Source: Pycnopodia helianthoides | Taxonomy: Eukaryota > Echinodermata > Asteroidea > Forcipulatida > Asteriidae | Assembly: GCA_032158295.1 (NCBI GenBank) | Contig: CM063260.1 | Coordinates: forward strand, 6,891,501-6,955,500 | DNA: 64,000 nucleotides | Direction of reading: 5' to 3' | In this document: piece after piece, positions 23,412 to 36,805 of the stretch | Layout of the letters: every line of letters starts with the position of its first letter | Position numbering within the stretch: position 1 is the stretch's first letter | Translations under genes and position numbers: made by a program | Notes under the pieces: generated by a model | Seen by the model: only the letters and a program-made list of their open reading frames with translations | The model's database searches: none | Told to the model about the DNA's origin: nothing

Positions 23412-23745
23412 AGGCCTGTACACTATTGGTAAGATCGAAAAACACAATGTTCACAGATTCACACATAACTTACATGATTTAAAGTAAGTAATGGTAGAAA
23501 GGGTTCCTTACAAATATTTCTGCCTAAAATGCTATCGTTTCTGAGAAACGAGTAAAACAATAGTAATTATCGCGCGCGATAATTTGAAAAAACACAAAAC
23601 ACATAAGAGCTCTTTTCACTATTTTCTTGTGACCTCGATGACCAATTGAGCTCAAACTTTCACAGGTTTGTTTGTTCATGCATATGTTTAATCACACAAA
23701 ATGTGCACACTGATTTTGAGCTGTTACCAAAAGTGTACAATACCT
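23412..23745 (+). mobile_element. piggyBac-like MITE, D1 copy of the one at 12407
   Basis: Same ends, same TTAA flanks and same internal palindrome as 12407-12740. It was carried by the block duplication rather than by a second insertion. Confidence 0.75.
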
Positions 23746-24834
23746 TTAAAGAGATGTTTGTACACCACAGCAGTAAAGAAATCTCAATACCAGATGATAG
23801 CATTGTCATGTAGACTTTTTTGATTGAATAAATGAAATCCACACAACATGTTTAACTGATGACATTTCATTCGTAACTCTGATAAAAAATAAATTACGAT
23901 TCTGTAGATTTACTTCAAAGTAGATGTATCGGCTTTGTCGTGGTTAGCAGTGTTCTTTTTTGTTCAACTAAAGTTACCGGCACCAAATCGAGTCTTGGAG
24001 TAAAACATGCAGAATTCAAACTTCATATTAGACCTCGTGTACATAGGGAATCAGACATTGATGGTCATACCAGTGGTCTATATAAGTATTTCAAACCTTT
24101 GCTTAAATAATTCTTTATTGCAATTCCACCCGTTTGGTCTAGTTGTACATTGAACAACTCTTCGAAGGTAAACAATAACGATTGCCAAGAGCATAGTTCT
24201 GGTTGCCCGTCGAAGAATCAAGTCTTGCGGATAATTTGACGAAGGTTGTGTTGCCTTTTAGTGTAGAGCGCAAGGTATACGTGTCTAATGAGAAGACAAC
24301 ATCAATTGAAGTTGTGGTGGTTGTTTATGTTTCTTTTTGATATATTTCTTATAATACAACAAAAAAAGAAACGCCACGTCGTCAATCGATACACTCGCCT
24401 CGCGCTGTTAATATTAAAATATGATGTTCCCCACCACAACCTGAAATGTTCTTAGTCAGCACTATTCAACTAGCATTGTGATGTCCATCAGTGTGGAGTG
24501 TTTTTATGAATTCCAATCGGTGTATCTCAAGATTTCCAGTCAAAGTTGGAGAAACGGTTGTAAACACAAGCTGTTCCAACGGTCATCTGTAACCTTATAC
24601 TATGATTTCCATCAACACGAGGTGTAGAAATCACTCTGAGCATCACCTAGCTGCGCTGTATTTATTGTGCCTTGTTTAATTTCATCACAAAGGTGTGACA
24701 TCATCAGACATTCTTTGACTTGTCAAATCCAATCAGTAAATGAACAAAGTAATACTGGCTAGTACATCTTAACGGCTTGCAGAAGAACTTTCACGATTTG
24801 GAGAGAGGTTTTAGGTTTTAAACAGCTTCTCGTA

Positions 24835-25572
24835 ATGAACCTTGCTTGTGTTTTGTTGCTTCTTGTTGGGTGTTATACAACCCTGGCTGCTTTCTGCCCT
24901 ACTGACTGGCAGCGATACGGCGAGTCATGCTACTTACTGATAGCTCAACCTATGAACTGGGCAGACGCAAACGATACCTGCATCAAATCAAATGCAGCTC
25001 TAGCTGTGCCTAACTCGAAGATAGAACAGACCTTTATCTGGTCGATGTTCTTGGAATTCTTCAATGGGAGTCAGCCAACTAGATATCTCTGGATCGGTTG
25101 TTATTTCAACCAGGAGGTTGGGGAATGGCAGCACTGTCCATTGAGGAACGTGGCTAACACCTACGAGAACTGGCAGAAAATCAACCCAAATATTGATATC
25201 TCTATCGCCACGGCTTGCGTTGCTATGAACTTGAAATACAACGGTCAATGGACTGACAGACGGTGCAGTCAAAATCATTTTGCACTTTGTGAGCTCCAAC
25301 TTAACATCACCCAGTCATTCTGCCTTCAGACCGGAACCGATGGTCGTATCGAGTCCCAGTGCCTTGTTGGTCACGTCGTGAAGGAGCTACCGGCTGAGGG
25401 TGTGGTGTCGTGCGGGAAGGCGTGCCGATCAGAGCCCCAATGTCGCTCCTTCAATCTGCTGATGAAGCAAGGCCCAGGGAAGATGGTTTGTCAGCTGAAC
25501 AACTCGACTCGTCATGAAGCGACTGATGTGGATATGGTTGAGAAAAAGAACTGCCACTATTTTGATCTGTAG
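24835..25572 (+). CDS. Secreted C-type lectin with PAN/apple-like domain (copy 6)
   Basis: 245 residues, identical in protein sequence to the gene at 13830: same signal peptide, same CTLD with NPN ... WTD, same PAN domain ending NCHYFDL. Identity extends into both flanks, so this is a very recent block duplication or an assembly duplicate. AATAAA lies at 25603. Function is as inferred for the other copies. Confidence 0.9.
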   Translation: MNLACVLLLLVGCYTTLAAFCPTDWQRYGESCYLLIAQPMNWADANDTCIKSNAALAVPNSKIEQTFIWSMFLEFFNGSQPTRYLWIGCYFNQEVGEWQHCPLRNVANTYENWQKINPNIDISIATACVAMNLKYNGQWTDRRCSQNHFALCELQLNITQSFCLQTGTDGRIESQCLVGHVVKELPAEGVVSCGKACRSEPQCRSFNLLMKQGPGKMVCQLNNSTRHEATDVDMVEKKNCHYFDL

Positions 25573-25780
25573 AAAAAAAAGCAATCGTTGTTTCGATGTC
25601 TTAATAAAATACACTCGTCGAGAGATCCCAAGAGTTTAATGATTTCAAAGTTGAAGATTAAATTAATGAAAATGTAATTTTAGCAGTAATAGATATACAA
25701 CGCGTATTTAGATTGAGTACTTCATGTGTCTTTTGAAAGAGACTTTTGAAATAGGCTTTGAAAGAGATAATTCATTCAAA

Positions 25781-27465
25781 TTCTTTTGCTTTTAATAAAA
25801 CAGACCTCTGAACATTTCATCAAAATCACAGCCCAATTTTTAGTGAAAGCAACAAAAAGCAGTTGATTTTTCGTCAAGATTTGTTCAGCAAATAATTATT
25901 CTTAATTTTGATTGTGGTAATCGAAAAAAAAAAATCAACGGTAACATTGGAATGCAATTGCTATTTTCTCGAAATAATTAGTGTGGTAAGTGTGTCAGTT
26001 TGAGGCGTCGGTGACGTAAAACAAGAGAGTCGAAACGCATCATTAAGACCATTGTCTTGGTCCTGTGGTCCTATTATATAAAATATGTCGATGTAATTAT
26101 TGAAATGAAATCGATTTTGATGTTTTGACCGAATCGGTAACTGTTTACAGTGGTGCAACTGATACGTATGTATGTAATAAATTCACACTTTGCTGCGAGC
26201 GGAAAAGAACAAGAAGAAATTACGACTAGTTATTGAAAAACCTCGTTAGTTGTTTCGTTGTCAACCATCCAGCAATCTTGAACCTTCTTATTAATACTAA
26301 TAGATGTGTTGATTTCAGAGAGCATCTACTTGTTCTTGACCTTGACCTTCTTTTAGGCTGCTACGTCTACAGAGGTTTAACATGATGTGCGTCATTTATT
26401 CATTTGCGAAGTGTCTATTCCAGCGAAGACAATGTTTGAAGAGATGTTTGAACAGAAGTAAAGAAATCTCAATACCAGATGATATAATTATGAATTGTCA
26501 TGTGGACTTTTGTGATTGAATAAATGAAATCCACACAACATGTTTAACTGATGACATTTCATTCGTAACTCTGATAAAAAATAAATCTAAAGTTACCGGT
26601 ACCAAATCAAGTCTTGGAGTCAACAATTTAGAATTCAAACTTCATATTAGACCTCGTGTACATAAGGAATCAGACATTGATGGTCATACCAGTGGTCTGT
26701 ATAAGTATTTCAAACCTTTGCTTAAATAATTCTTTATTGCAATTCCACCCGTTTGGTCTAGTTGTACATTGAACAACTCTTCGAAGGTAAACAATAACGA
26801 TTGCCAAGAGCATAGTTCTGGTTGCCCGTCGAAGGATCCAGTCTTGCGGATAATTTGACGAAGGTTGTGTGGTGCCTTTTAGTGTAGAGCGCAATGTAAA
26901 CGTGTCTAATGAGAGGACAACATCAATTGAAGTTGTGGTGTTTTTTTTATGTTTCTTTTTGATATATTTCTTACAGTACAAAAAAAAAAAAAAAAACGCC
27001 ACGTCGTCAATCGATACACTCGCCTCGCGCTGTTAATATTAAAATATGATGTTCCCCATACCACAACCTGAAATGTTCTTAGTCAGCACTATTCAACTAG
27101 CATTGTGATGTCCATCAGTGTGGAGTGTTTTTATGAATTCCAATCGGTGTATCTCAAGATTTCCAGTCAAAGTTAAAGAAACGACCTACGGTTGTAAACA
27201 CAAGCTGTTCCAACGGTCATCTGTAGTCTTATACTATGATTTCCATCAACACGAGGTGTAGGAATCAGTCTGAGCATCACCTCCGCTGTATTTATTAAGC
27301 CTTGTTTAATTTCATCACAAAGCTGTGACATCATCAGACATTCTTTGACTTGTCAAATCCAATCAGTAAATGAACAAAGTAATACTGTCTAGTACATCTT
27401 AACGGCTTGCAGAAGAACTTTCACGATTTGGAGAGAGGGTTTTAGGTTTTAAACAGCTTCTCGTA
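25781..27465. repeat. Lectin 3' flank and upstream block
   Basis: This is a more diverged version of the D1 flanks: the block start is near 25985, ATTATATAAAAT near 26075-26085, and a poly-A tract at 26981-26996. It leads into the gene at 27466. No other gene is seen. Confidence 0.6.
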
Positions 27466-28203
27466 ATGAACCTTGCTTGTGTTTTGTTGCTTCTTGTTGG
27501 GTGTTATACAACCCTGGCTGCTTTCTGCCCTACTGACTGGCAGCGATACGGCGAGTCATGCTACTTACTGATAGCTCAACCTATGAACTGGGCAGACGCA
27601 AACGATACCTGCATCAAATCAAATGCAGCTCTAGCTGTGCCTAACTCGAAGATAGAACAGACCTTTATCTGGTCGATGTTCTTGGAATTCTTCAATGGGA
27701 GTCAGCCAACTATAAGTCATCTCTGGATCGGTTGTTATTTCAACCAGGGGGTTGGGGAATGGCAGCACTGTCCATTGAGGAACGTGGCTAACACCTACGA
27801 GAACTGGCAGAAAATCAACCCAAATATTGATATCTCTATCGCCACGGCTTGCGTTGCTATGAACTTGAAATACAACGGTCAATGGACTGACAGACGGTGC
27901 AGTCAAAATCATTTTGCACTTTGTGAGCTCCAACTTAACATCACCCAGTCATTCTGCCTTCAGACCGGAACCGATGGTCGTATCGAGTCCCAGTGCCTTG
28001 TTGGTCACGTCGTGAAGGAGCTACCGGCTGAGGGTGTGGTGTCGTGCGGGAAGGCGTGCCGATCAGAGCCCCGATGTCGCTCCTTCAATCTGCTGATGAA
28101 GCAAGGCCCAGGGAAGATGGTTTGTCAGCTGAACAACTCGACTCGTCATGAAGCGACAGAAGATACCAAGGTTATAGACCAGTGTTACTTCTTTGATCTG
28201 TAG
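27466..28203 (+). CDS. Secreted C-type lectin with PAN/apple-like domain (copy 7, alternative C-terminus)
   Basis: 245 residues. The first ~228 are almost those of the genes at 13830 and 24835. Differences are QPTISHLWIG for QPTRYLWIG, NQGV for NQEV, and SEPR for SEPQ. From about 28158 both the coding tail and the 3' flank switch to a different sequence: the protein ends ATEDTKVIDQCYFFDL instead of ATDVDMVEKKNCHYFDL, keeping the last PAN cysteine. The switch point marks a recombination or gene-conversion boundary. The frame is intact and the start context CTTCTCGTAATG is conserved. Confidence 0.92.
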   Translation: MNLACVLLLLVGCYTTLAAFCPTDWQRYGESCYLLIAQPMNWADANDTCIKSNAALAVPNSKIEQTFIWSMFLEFFNGSQPTISHLWIGCYFNQGVGEWQHCPLRNVANTYENWQKINPNIDISIATACVAMNLKYNGQWTDRRCSQNHFALCELQLNITQSFCLQTGTDGRIESQCLVGHVVKELPAEGVVSCGKACRSEPRCRSFNLLMKQGPGKMVCQLNNSTRHEATEDTKVIDQCYFFDL

Positions 28204-29756
28204 TAAACAGAAGACGTAGCGGGAACACGTTTATACAAAGACATGTTCTTTGTTTTGCGTTAACCTGCTCCAACGCAAGTGTTTAGGTCTACCAGGCTTT
28301 TAATTCCTTCTCTATAATAATGTTGTCATGGTAAAATGCCAAATACCAGATATCCGCTCAATTAGCCATCGGTCGCGAGAAAATAGTGAAAACCACTCTT
28401 TTCACTGTTTTCAAACAGCGTTCGGACTCGCAAATTCAAAACTGATTGTTTTACTAACTTCTATAGCTTTTTCGGTCAACAATTTTCAAGGAAAATTTTC
28501 CACCATGACCATCTTTAGTTATGAGTAAATCTGTGAATATTTATAATAAATTTCCAATCTTACCAACTGATGTTATCGTCTCAATTGATAATTGTATGAT
28601 TCTGATCTTCTTTTTAGCGATTGCTGGAATCAAAAAGGCAAGGATGATTATTTGGCAATCTTCAAATGCTTCTTTGGGGTGTTTTTTACATTTAAAGGAA
28701 CATTACAGAATTGGTAAGAAAAAACTTTTAAAATATACTTTTTGATCACAGATTTACATAAAACTTACACGGTCTAATGATGATGATAGTAGAAAACATC
28801 CCTTGAAATATTTCTGTCTGAAATGCCATATTTGATGAAAAATGAATAAACTAATTTTCCGATTGAAGTTTATCGCTCAGTGAGCGTTTTATTCATTTGT
28901 TGAAGCTATATGATTTTATGCAATGTGTAATCGGTTTTTCACTATTTTCTCGTGACCCAGATGGCCGATCGATATCAAACTTCTACAGGTTTGTCAGTTT
29001 ATGTATATGGTGAATTACATCAAGTGTTTACACTGCCAGCAACTGTTTTGTTAGCAAAAACCAATTCTGTAATGTTCCTTTAACAGTGGGCCTAATTAGG
29101 TCAAATTTTGGGCCGACTTGATCTGCAAATGTAGATTGCATTGAAGGTAAAATAGCTATTTGGGATTCGAGAAATTTACAAACAATTCATTTAAGGTATT
29201 GCACGAAACAAATCTGCTATTGATTAGTGGTAGTTAATTAAAGACTTAAAATAAATTATTGTCGGGATTCTGACACATACGTCCTTTAGCCACCTACAAA
29301 CAATTTTGCATTTTGTGGGTATTTTGTGCATTGTGTGTGGCATATGCAAACTTTGTTTTCTTTTCTTTTTTCGTTTTTAAAGGCCCTGTACACTATTGGT
29401 AAGATCGAAAAACTCAAATGTTCACCTCACATATAACTTACATGATTTAAAGTAAGTAATGGTAGAATGGGTTCCTTAAAATATATCTGCCTAAAATGCT
29501 ATCATTTCTGAGAAACGAATGAAACAATAGTTTTATCGCGCGCGATAATAAACTCGATGTTTGAAAAACAGACAACACATAAGGTCTCTTTTCACATGAT
29601 CTCGATTACCACTTGAACTCAAATTTTCACAGGTTTGTTATTTCATGTATGTGGTTAATCACACAAAACATGAACTTTGTTTGCGACTGTTTTGTCAGCT
29701 CTACCAATCTTGTATAATACCTTTAGACAGCTGTCAAAATTCGTTCAGAGAAAAGA
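28165..29756 (+). repeat. Segmental duplication D2, second copy
   Basis: About 99 percent like 15125-16716 by eye (offset 13,040). It holds the 384-bp TTAA MITE copy (28696-29079) and the 342-bp one (29381-29722). Homology stops at about 29750, where A-rich GAAAAGAAAATTAACAAG sequence begins. Confidence 0.85.
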
Positions 29757-30611
29757 AAATTAACAAGAAAAAAAGAAAAAATTCGAAAATTGTGGCAGGC
29801 AACTTTAAGGCAATATTTCTCTTGAGGAATTGATATTGATGGAACTTCATATGCAGTGGAGCTTGTCGTATTGATAATTACCTGTGCAGCGTCTTTAAAT
29901 AGCCTTTATGAATGACTCTGCTGGGTCCAAATTTTAGGTCATTAAAGGTTTTTCAAATAATTTTATACTTCGGGGACATTTTGGCTGGTAAAAGTATAGT
30001 TTTCAATGACCTAGCTCTATTGTTTCCCCCCTCTGAATATTGATATCTTTGATCGAGTTATCCCAATTGAGAGAAAAAAGACAGGCCAGGTAGAAAAGTT
30101 GGAATTGTGTTAGGTGTAATCTCTGTATAAATAATGCGGTGTAATTTGTGTCAGTGATGAAGATGTCATCTTATTAAAGAAAGAAATATCATTGGTTCTA
30201 TATCTTTAGTTATGAAAATTCTTTCGACTCGTACCTTTTGATTAGGCCCAGCACCTCTGATGTAGTGATAAAGTTACCTTAAATAATAAATACGATTAGA
30301 ACCAGAGTTTAATCGACTGCATTTCCTTAAAAGGTCGTCCTCATTTTAGATCGAACCCCGTTCGCATGCTCAAGCTGATGTCAACAGGCTGCAGTAAAAG
30401 GGACAAAGTATTTAGTAAAATGCAAAGTCTATAAATTGTTTTTCTTCATGACAGTAGCACGGAATATATGGATCTTGGACGCAGCTCACCTAATACAAGA
30501 CCAGGTGATTAATATCCTGATCAAAAATCCACTTCGGTTGTAAATGCTCAAACCAACGGTCAAATTTGATGGTTTCTTGTATGGACCGTAACGTTCTATC
30601 CCTACTCTTTC
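29757..30611. other. Intergenic stretch after the lectin array
   Basis: No gene or recognised repeat is seen. The lectin-type repeats end here. Confidence 0.5.
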
Positions 30612-32687
<2,076 letters not shown>

Positions 32688-32689
32688 AC

Positions 32690-33020
32690 GCCGACAACAA
32701 GTTTCAGATACCTTATAACCAGCAAATAAACCAAGTATTTATATCTTACCTGTATCATAATGGAAAGGTCGAAACACGGTTTTTAGGCCAAGATGGCGTC
32801 CGACCGCACTCCGTGTATTTTCGTGTTTTTTCTGGTTAAAAATTCGGACTTTTCGTGAAGTTATGCCATTGCATTTTGTTAATATTACATAGTACACATA
32901 TTTCTAATAAATCCTTGGTTTATTTGCTGGTTTTAAGGTATCTGAAACTTGTTGTCGGCGTGTTGTCGGCACTCTGGACTTGTTGTCGGCGTTGTCGGCG
33001 TGTTGTCGGCTTTTAGTAGG
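32690..33020. repeat. Inverted repeat plus GTTGTCGGC tandem words
   Basis: CGCCGACAACAAGTTTCAGATACCTTA... (32689-32738) is answered in reverse by ...TAAGGTATCTGAAACTTGTTGTCGGCG at about 32908-32961, with ~170 bases between. The right side then repeats TTGTTGTCGGC / GTTGTCGGC several times to about 33011. Confidence 0.75.
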
Positions 33021-33052
33021 ACCCCCGCAGGGCTGTTCATGAAAACGATGGC

Positions 33053-33664
33053 TGGACATTACTCCTAGAATTATGAGGTTCCATGAACCTCATAGAGGTC
33101 CATGTACAAACTACAATACAAAACTTTTTTTCATTTACGTTTCTGCACCTGGAGTTCTCATTTGAAATCGGATTTCGCCAAAATTAGGCTCTACGTGTTC
33201 CTTGGAATCTCATTGAGCGTTGCATGGGTCAAGAAAATCCACTCCGCAAACAGTGTGAGTGTTATAACAAATATGGCGCTTGCTGCGCTCGCAAAGGTCT
33301 ACCGAACAAACTGGTACTCCGCGCGCAGCAACGCTGGTCCCGGCAACTGTAGGTTGGTTTTGTACACACATCATGTGACACCAGCGCCATATTTGTTATA
33401 ACACTCACACTGTTTGAAGAGGACTGGGAATGACCGGAAGAATTTATTGCTTTTTAACAATTTTAAATTTGTGGAGTGGATTTTCTTGACCCATGCAACG
33501 CTCAATGAGATTCCAAGGAACACATAGAGCCTAATTTTGGCGAGATCCGATTTCAAATGAGAACTCCAGGTGCAGAAACGTAAATGAAAAAAAGTTTTGT
33601 ATTGTAGTTTGTACATGGACCTCTATGAGGTTCATGGAACCTCATAATTCTAGGAGTAGCTGGA
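33053..33664. mobile_element. Large foldback element
   Basis: The left arm, about 33053-33275 (TGGACATTACTCCTAGAATT ...), returns inverted at about 33385-33664, with a short unmatched insert near 33414-33475. A central spacer of ~110 bases contains TGCTGCGCTCGCAAAGG. The same short open frame (MYKLQYKTFFHLRF...) appears on both strands only because of the inverted arms. No transposase is visible. Confidence 0.8.
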
Positions 33665-33974
33665 CATGATCAACGGAAACCGGGAATGTCTCAAAAATCA
33701 TCATTTTTTTAGCCGGACAAATTTCCGTGAATACAATTTCATGCCTGGTGTTACATCTTAAATATATGGAGAGCCCAGTTGGCAGTTTTGAAGGTAATTC
33801 GTTGGGTATTTCCGTCATTTGGGGGCATTTTTGGTGTGACATCTCTGATTTTTTATGAAAATGTTGCACTTCCCCATATTTTTGGTAGCTTTCGCTGGGG
33901 CGCTAGTATGACAGATAATGTCAAAATTTCGAAAAAGGAATACAGCGCCCCAGTTACTGGGTCTAGTACTGTCT

Positions 33975-34200
33975 AAAGTTTGTCAGGACAAAGAGTTGAA
34001 CGATTGGAGGTCACTCGTGTGTGTGTGTGTGTGAGTTTGTAGTGACATTCAAACCGTGGACTTACAACAAAAGGGACAATAGGTCCACGTTTGCTATCAC
34101 AAAGGAAAACAATGAGGTCCACGTTTGTCAGGACAAAGAGTTGAACAAAGGAGGGTCCACGATTGGAGGTCATTACACACTTGTGTGTGTGTGTGTACCC
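33975..34200. repeat. (GT)n runs and short direct repeats
   Basis: The phrase GTTTGTCAGGACAAAGAGTT occurs at about 33978 and 34122. (GT)n runs follow at about 34017-34032 and 34182-34196. No gene is seen. Confidence 0.7.
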
Positions 34201-34250
34201 ACTGTACGTTACTGCATTCATTACTGTGTGTCTGTGATCATGGATTGGAG

Positions 34251-35149
34251 TAGTTGCGATAATCGTAACCCTCCATCCTCCCGACGGTCGGAGACCGGAG
34301 GGGTCTTACGAGTCATGCAGTGCAAAAAAGTGGCGAAATAAAAATTTCGACTATTTTGGTCAGACTAGTCACCAGATTTGCCAAATTTTTACAACTTAAA
34401 AAAAACATGACACACATTCTAAAAACATGGATGTGATCATCAATGTGTCATGAATCCATTCGTATTACTCAAAACATCATTGAGAAAATATTTAAAGAAA
34501 AAAGGACAAAAACTTACCAGAGACTGAGCGAAATTTTCATGATGCGTAGACAATCTCAGGTCCGGTTTTCGAACCTCGCGATTCGTGACCTAGCAACATC
34601 TCGACCAATCAGCGTAAGCAAACTCGTCGTTGAGCGCATTTTGTTGAGTTGCACAATCACAGGATATTTATGAGGAAAAATTTACAGATTGAGCGCGCAT
34701 TCTGGAAAGCTGTTCCTGCAATTTATCAGCGCAAACTGCAAATAGCGCAAATCCGTTAAATACATTAACTGCGTGCACGCACAGTCGCACACGAGACGAT
34801 CGCCACGCCTACACAACGGTTTGGTTTACGCTGATTGGTTGATGTAGGGGAAGTGCGGTCCATGGACAATTCGGTCAGTTTCTGGTAAGTTTTTGTTCGT
34901 TTTTTCTTCAAATAATTTTTCATCGATGTTTAGAGTGTTATGAATGGATTCATTATACCTTGAAGATCAAATCCATGTTCTTAGAATGTGTGTCATGTTT
35001 TTTGAAAGGGGTAAAAATTGGGCAAATCTGATGAATAGTCTGACCAAAATAGTCGAAATTGCAATTTCGCCACTTTTTTGCACTGCATGACTCGTAACCC
35101 TCCGGTCTCCGACCGTCAGGAGGATGGAGGGTTACGATTATCGCAACTA
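34251..35149. mobile_element. 899-bp Mutator-like MITE with long inverted repeats
   Basis: Flanked by perfect 9-bp direct repeats GGATTGGAG (34242-34250 and 35150-35158). Terminal inverted repeats begin TAGTTGCGATAATCGTAACC and continue with mismatches for roughly 280 bases on each side (left to ~34530, right from ~34880). A 9-bp duplication with long TIRs is the signature of Mutator/MULE-type elements. It has no transposase, so it is non-autonomous. Confidence 0.85.
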
Positions 35150-35158
35150 GGATTGGAG

Positions 35159-36389
35159 GTCATGGTTCATCAATTTTTTCTGATGATGGATGCTTCCCCT
35201 TTGCCAGATGAGACGTTCGTTATGTCTCATTCAGATTGAGACTCTCCAAAGGTTTGTTCCTTTTAAATTTTACGTTAGTTCTGGTTCTGGTTCTGGACCT
35301 GGATTCTCGTAAAAATTAGTTTTGCATTAAACATTGTTTTGATTTTATTACATGGCGTGTAATGATGATTGCAATGTAGTTAATTATGACAAAAGCATTG
35401 AATTTAAAAAAAACAAATGTAAAAGTTGTCAGTTTGTGGATTCTATACTGCACTGAGAGGAAGTACTGAATAAAGAAGTTACCAAAGATTGGTAGGGTGA
35501 AAAACACATTTTTATTTTGATGCAAACTTTATAGGCCCTGTATGTAGAAAAAATTGTCAGTTGCACTCCAATTTTTAGAAATTGCACAGGACAACACATT
35601 GTGTATTTTAAACTTATGACAGAAATAACTTTAACAGCTTTAAAGAAAAACAAGTATGCAATAATTTTGAACGTCATAATGATGGAAGCCTAAGCATCCG
35701 AAGAATTGTAAAATTAAGCAAAATAAGATACTATGATACCTCTATGGTGATATACACTCGGCAAGAGGAAATAAGAAATTGGGTAATAATAACGTGTGTA
35801 ACTTCATTCACCCTGCCACCAGATGGAGAGGATTCGAGTACTGGATGTGCCCTAAAATATTAACTTAATGATGTACAATGTTCTGTCCCATTTTGTGATT
35901 GCAGATTTTGTGTAACTAGTATGGTCAACAAAGGCAGGCAACAATGGAGAGAGACATCACATAAACGATGGCGAAGGTCGTTACCGTCAAACTCCAGACT
36001 TGTTTAGGAAATAAAAACATGAACGATAACTGGTTCAGACTTTTTTGAAGGTGAGTGACTTGATTTATTTTGAGGAAAAGGGAAAAGTTCCTTTTGTTAA
36101 CATTTACTTTCCACACCTCACTTCCTCCAATTCGTAAAATAACCAATTCTAACCATACTATATTCTTCACACATCGGATGGACTTCAACGTGCTGTACAG
36201 AAAGGACCCATAGTTGCCTACAGATGCCCACCCACTCTCATTCAGGGATCTCATTGTCCGAGCAGTGATATTTTTCCCGCTCAGTTGCGGCAGAACCAAC
36301 AGGGGACACAAAATATTGTGTCTGGGTGGAAGTCCCCCCCCCCCCCCATTCATGATAATGTTAATCCCCCTTTGCCACAGGGAACTTAG
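35159..36389. other. Intergenic
   Basis: No gene recognised. A run of C lies at 36336-36348. Open frames on the minus strand at 35316-36353 show no domain or codon bias that I can support. Confidence 0.5.
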
Positions 36390-36805
36390 GTGAACACCTC
36401 AAAATGTATTGTCTGTCATGTCTGTAGACAACAGATCAGAGAATTAGACTCTTTCATACCAGCTATACCAGTGGGTACCACCCATGAGACAAGGGGTCGA
36501 TCATCACCTGCACCACTAATGTCTTACAAAGTTTGTGGTGCTCAATACATCAGTGAAACAAGAACTACACTCAAGAGGCGTTTGTGCAGCCACAGTTCCA
36601 CAGTCAACACCCAGCAGCTGGATACAACCATAGGACATCACTTCAATCTCCATAATCACTCCATTTCTCCATGATTTTACAGGGTACTGATGCACACAGG
36701 CAACCACAGAGAAACTGTTCGTCTGAGTAGGGAGAAACTGTGGATAAGGCACCTCCAGACCTTTCAACCCCATGGTCTGAACATCCAAGAAGGAAATGAA
36801 TAATA
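36390..36805 (+). pseudogene. Penelope-like element remnant (GIY-YIG end)
   Basis: The frame from 36390 includes VCHVC and YKVCGAQYISETRTTLKRRL, the GIY-YIG core, broken by a stop near 36672. It then resumes as GNHRETVRLSREKLWIRHLQ...HGLNI, matching the end of the Penelope-like protein at 19480-19575. Pyrimidine-rich 3' sequence follows to about 37070. The reverse transcriptase part is missing. Confidence 0.75.

Larger units (their letters stand above)
22616..25780 (+). repeat. Segmental duplication D1, second copy
   Basis: Near-identical to 11611-14775 (offset 11,005). It includes a copy of the 334-bp TTAA MITE at 23412-23745 and the lectin gene at 24835. Confidence 0.85.

Noticed and set aside
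33102..33616. Matching 80-100-codon frames on opposite strands
   Set aside because: They are the two arms of one inverted repeat, not a duplicated gene.
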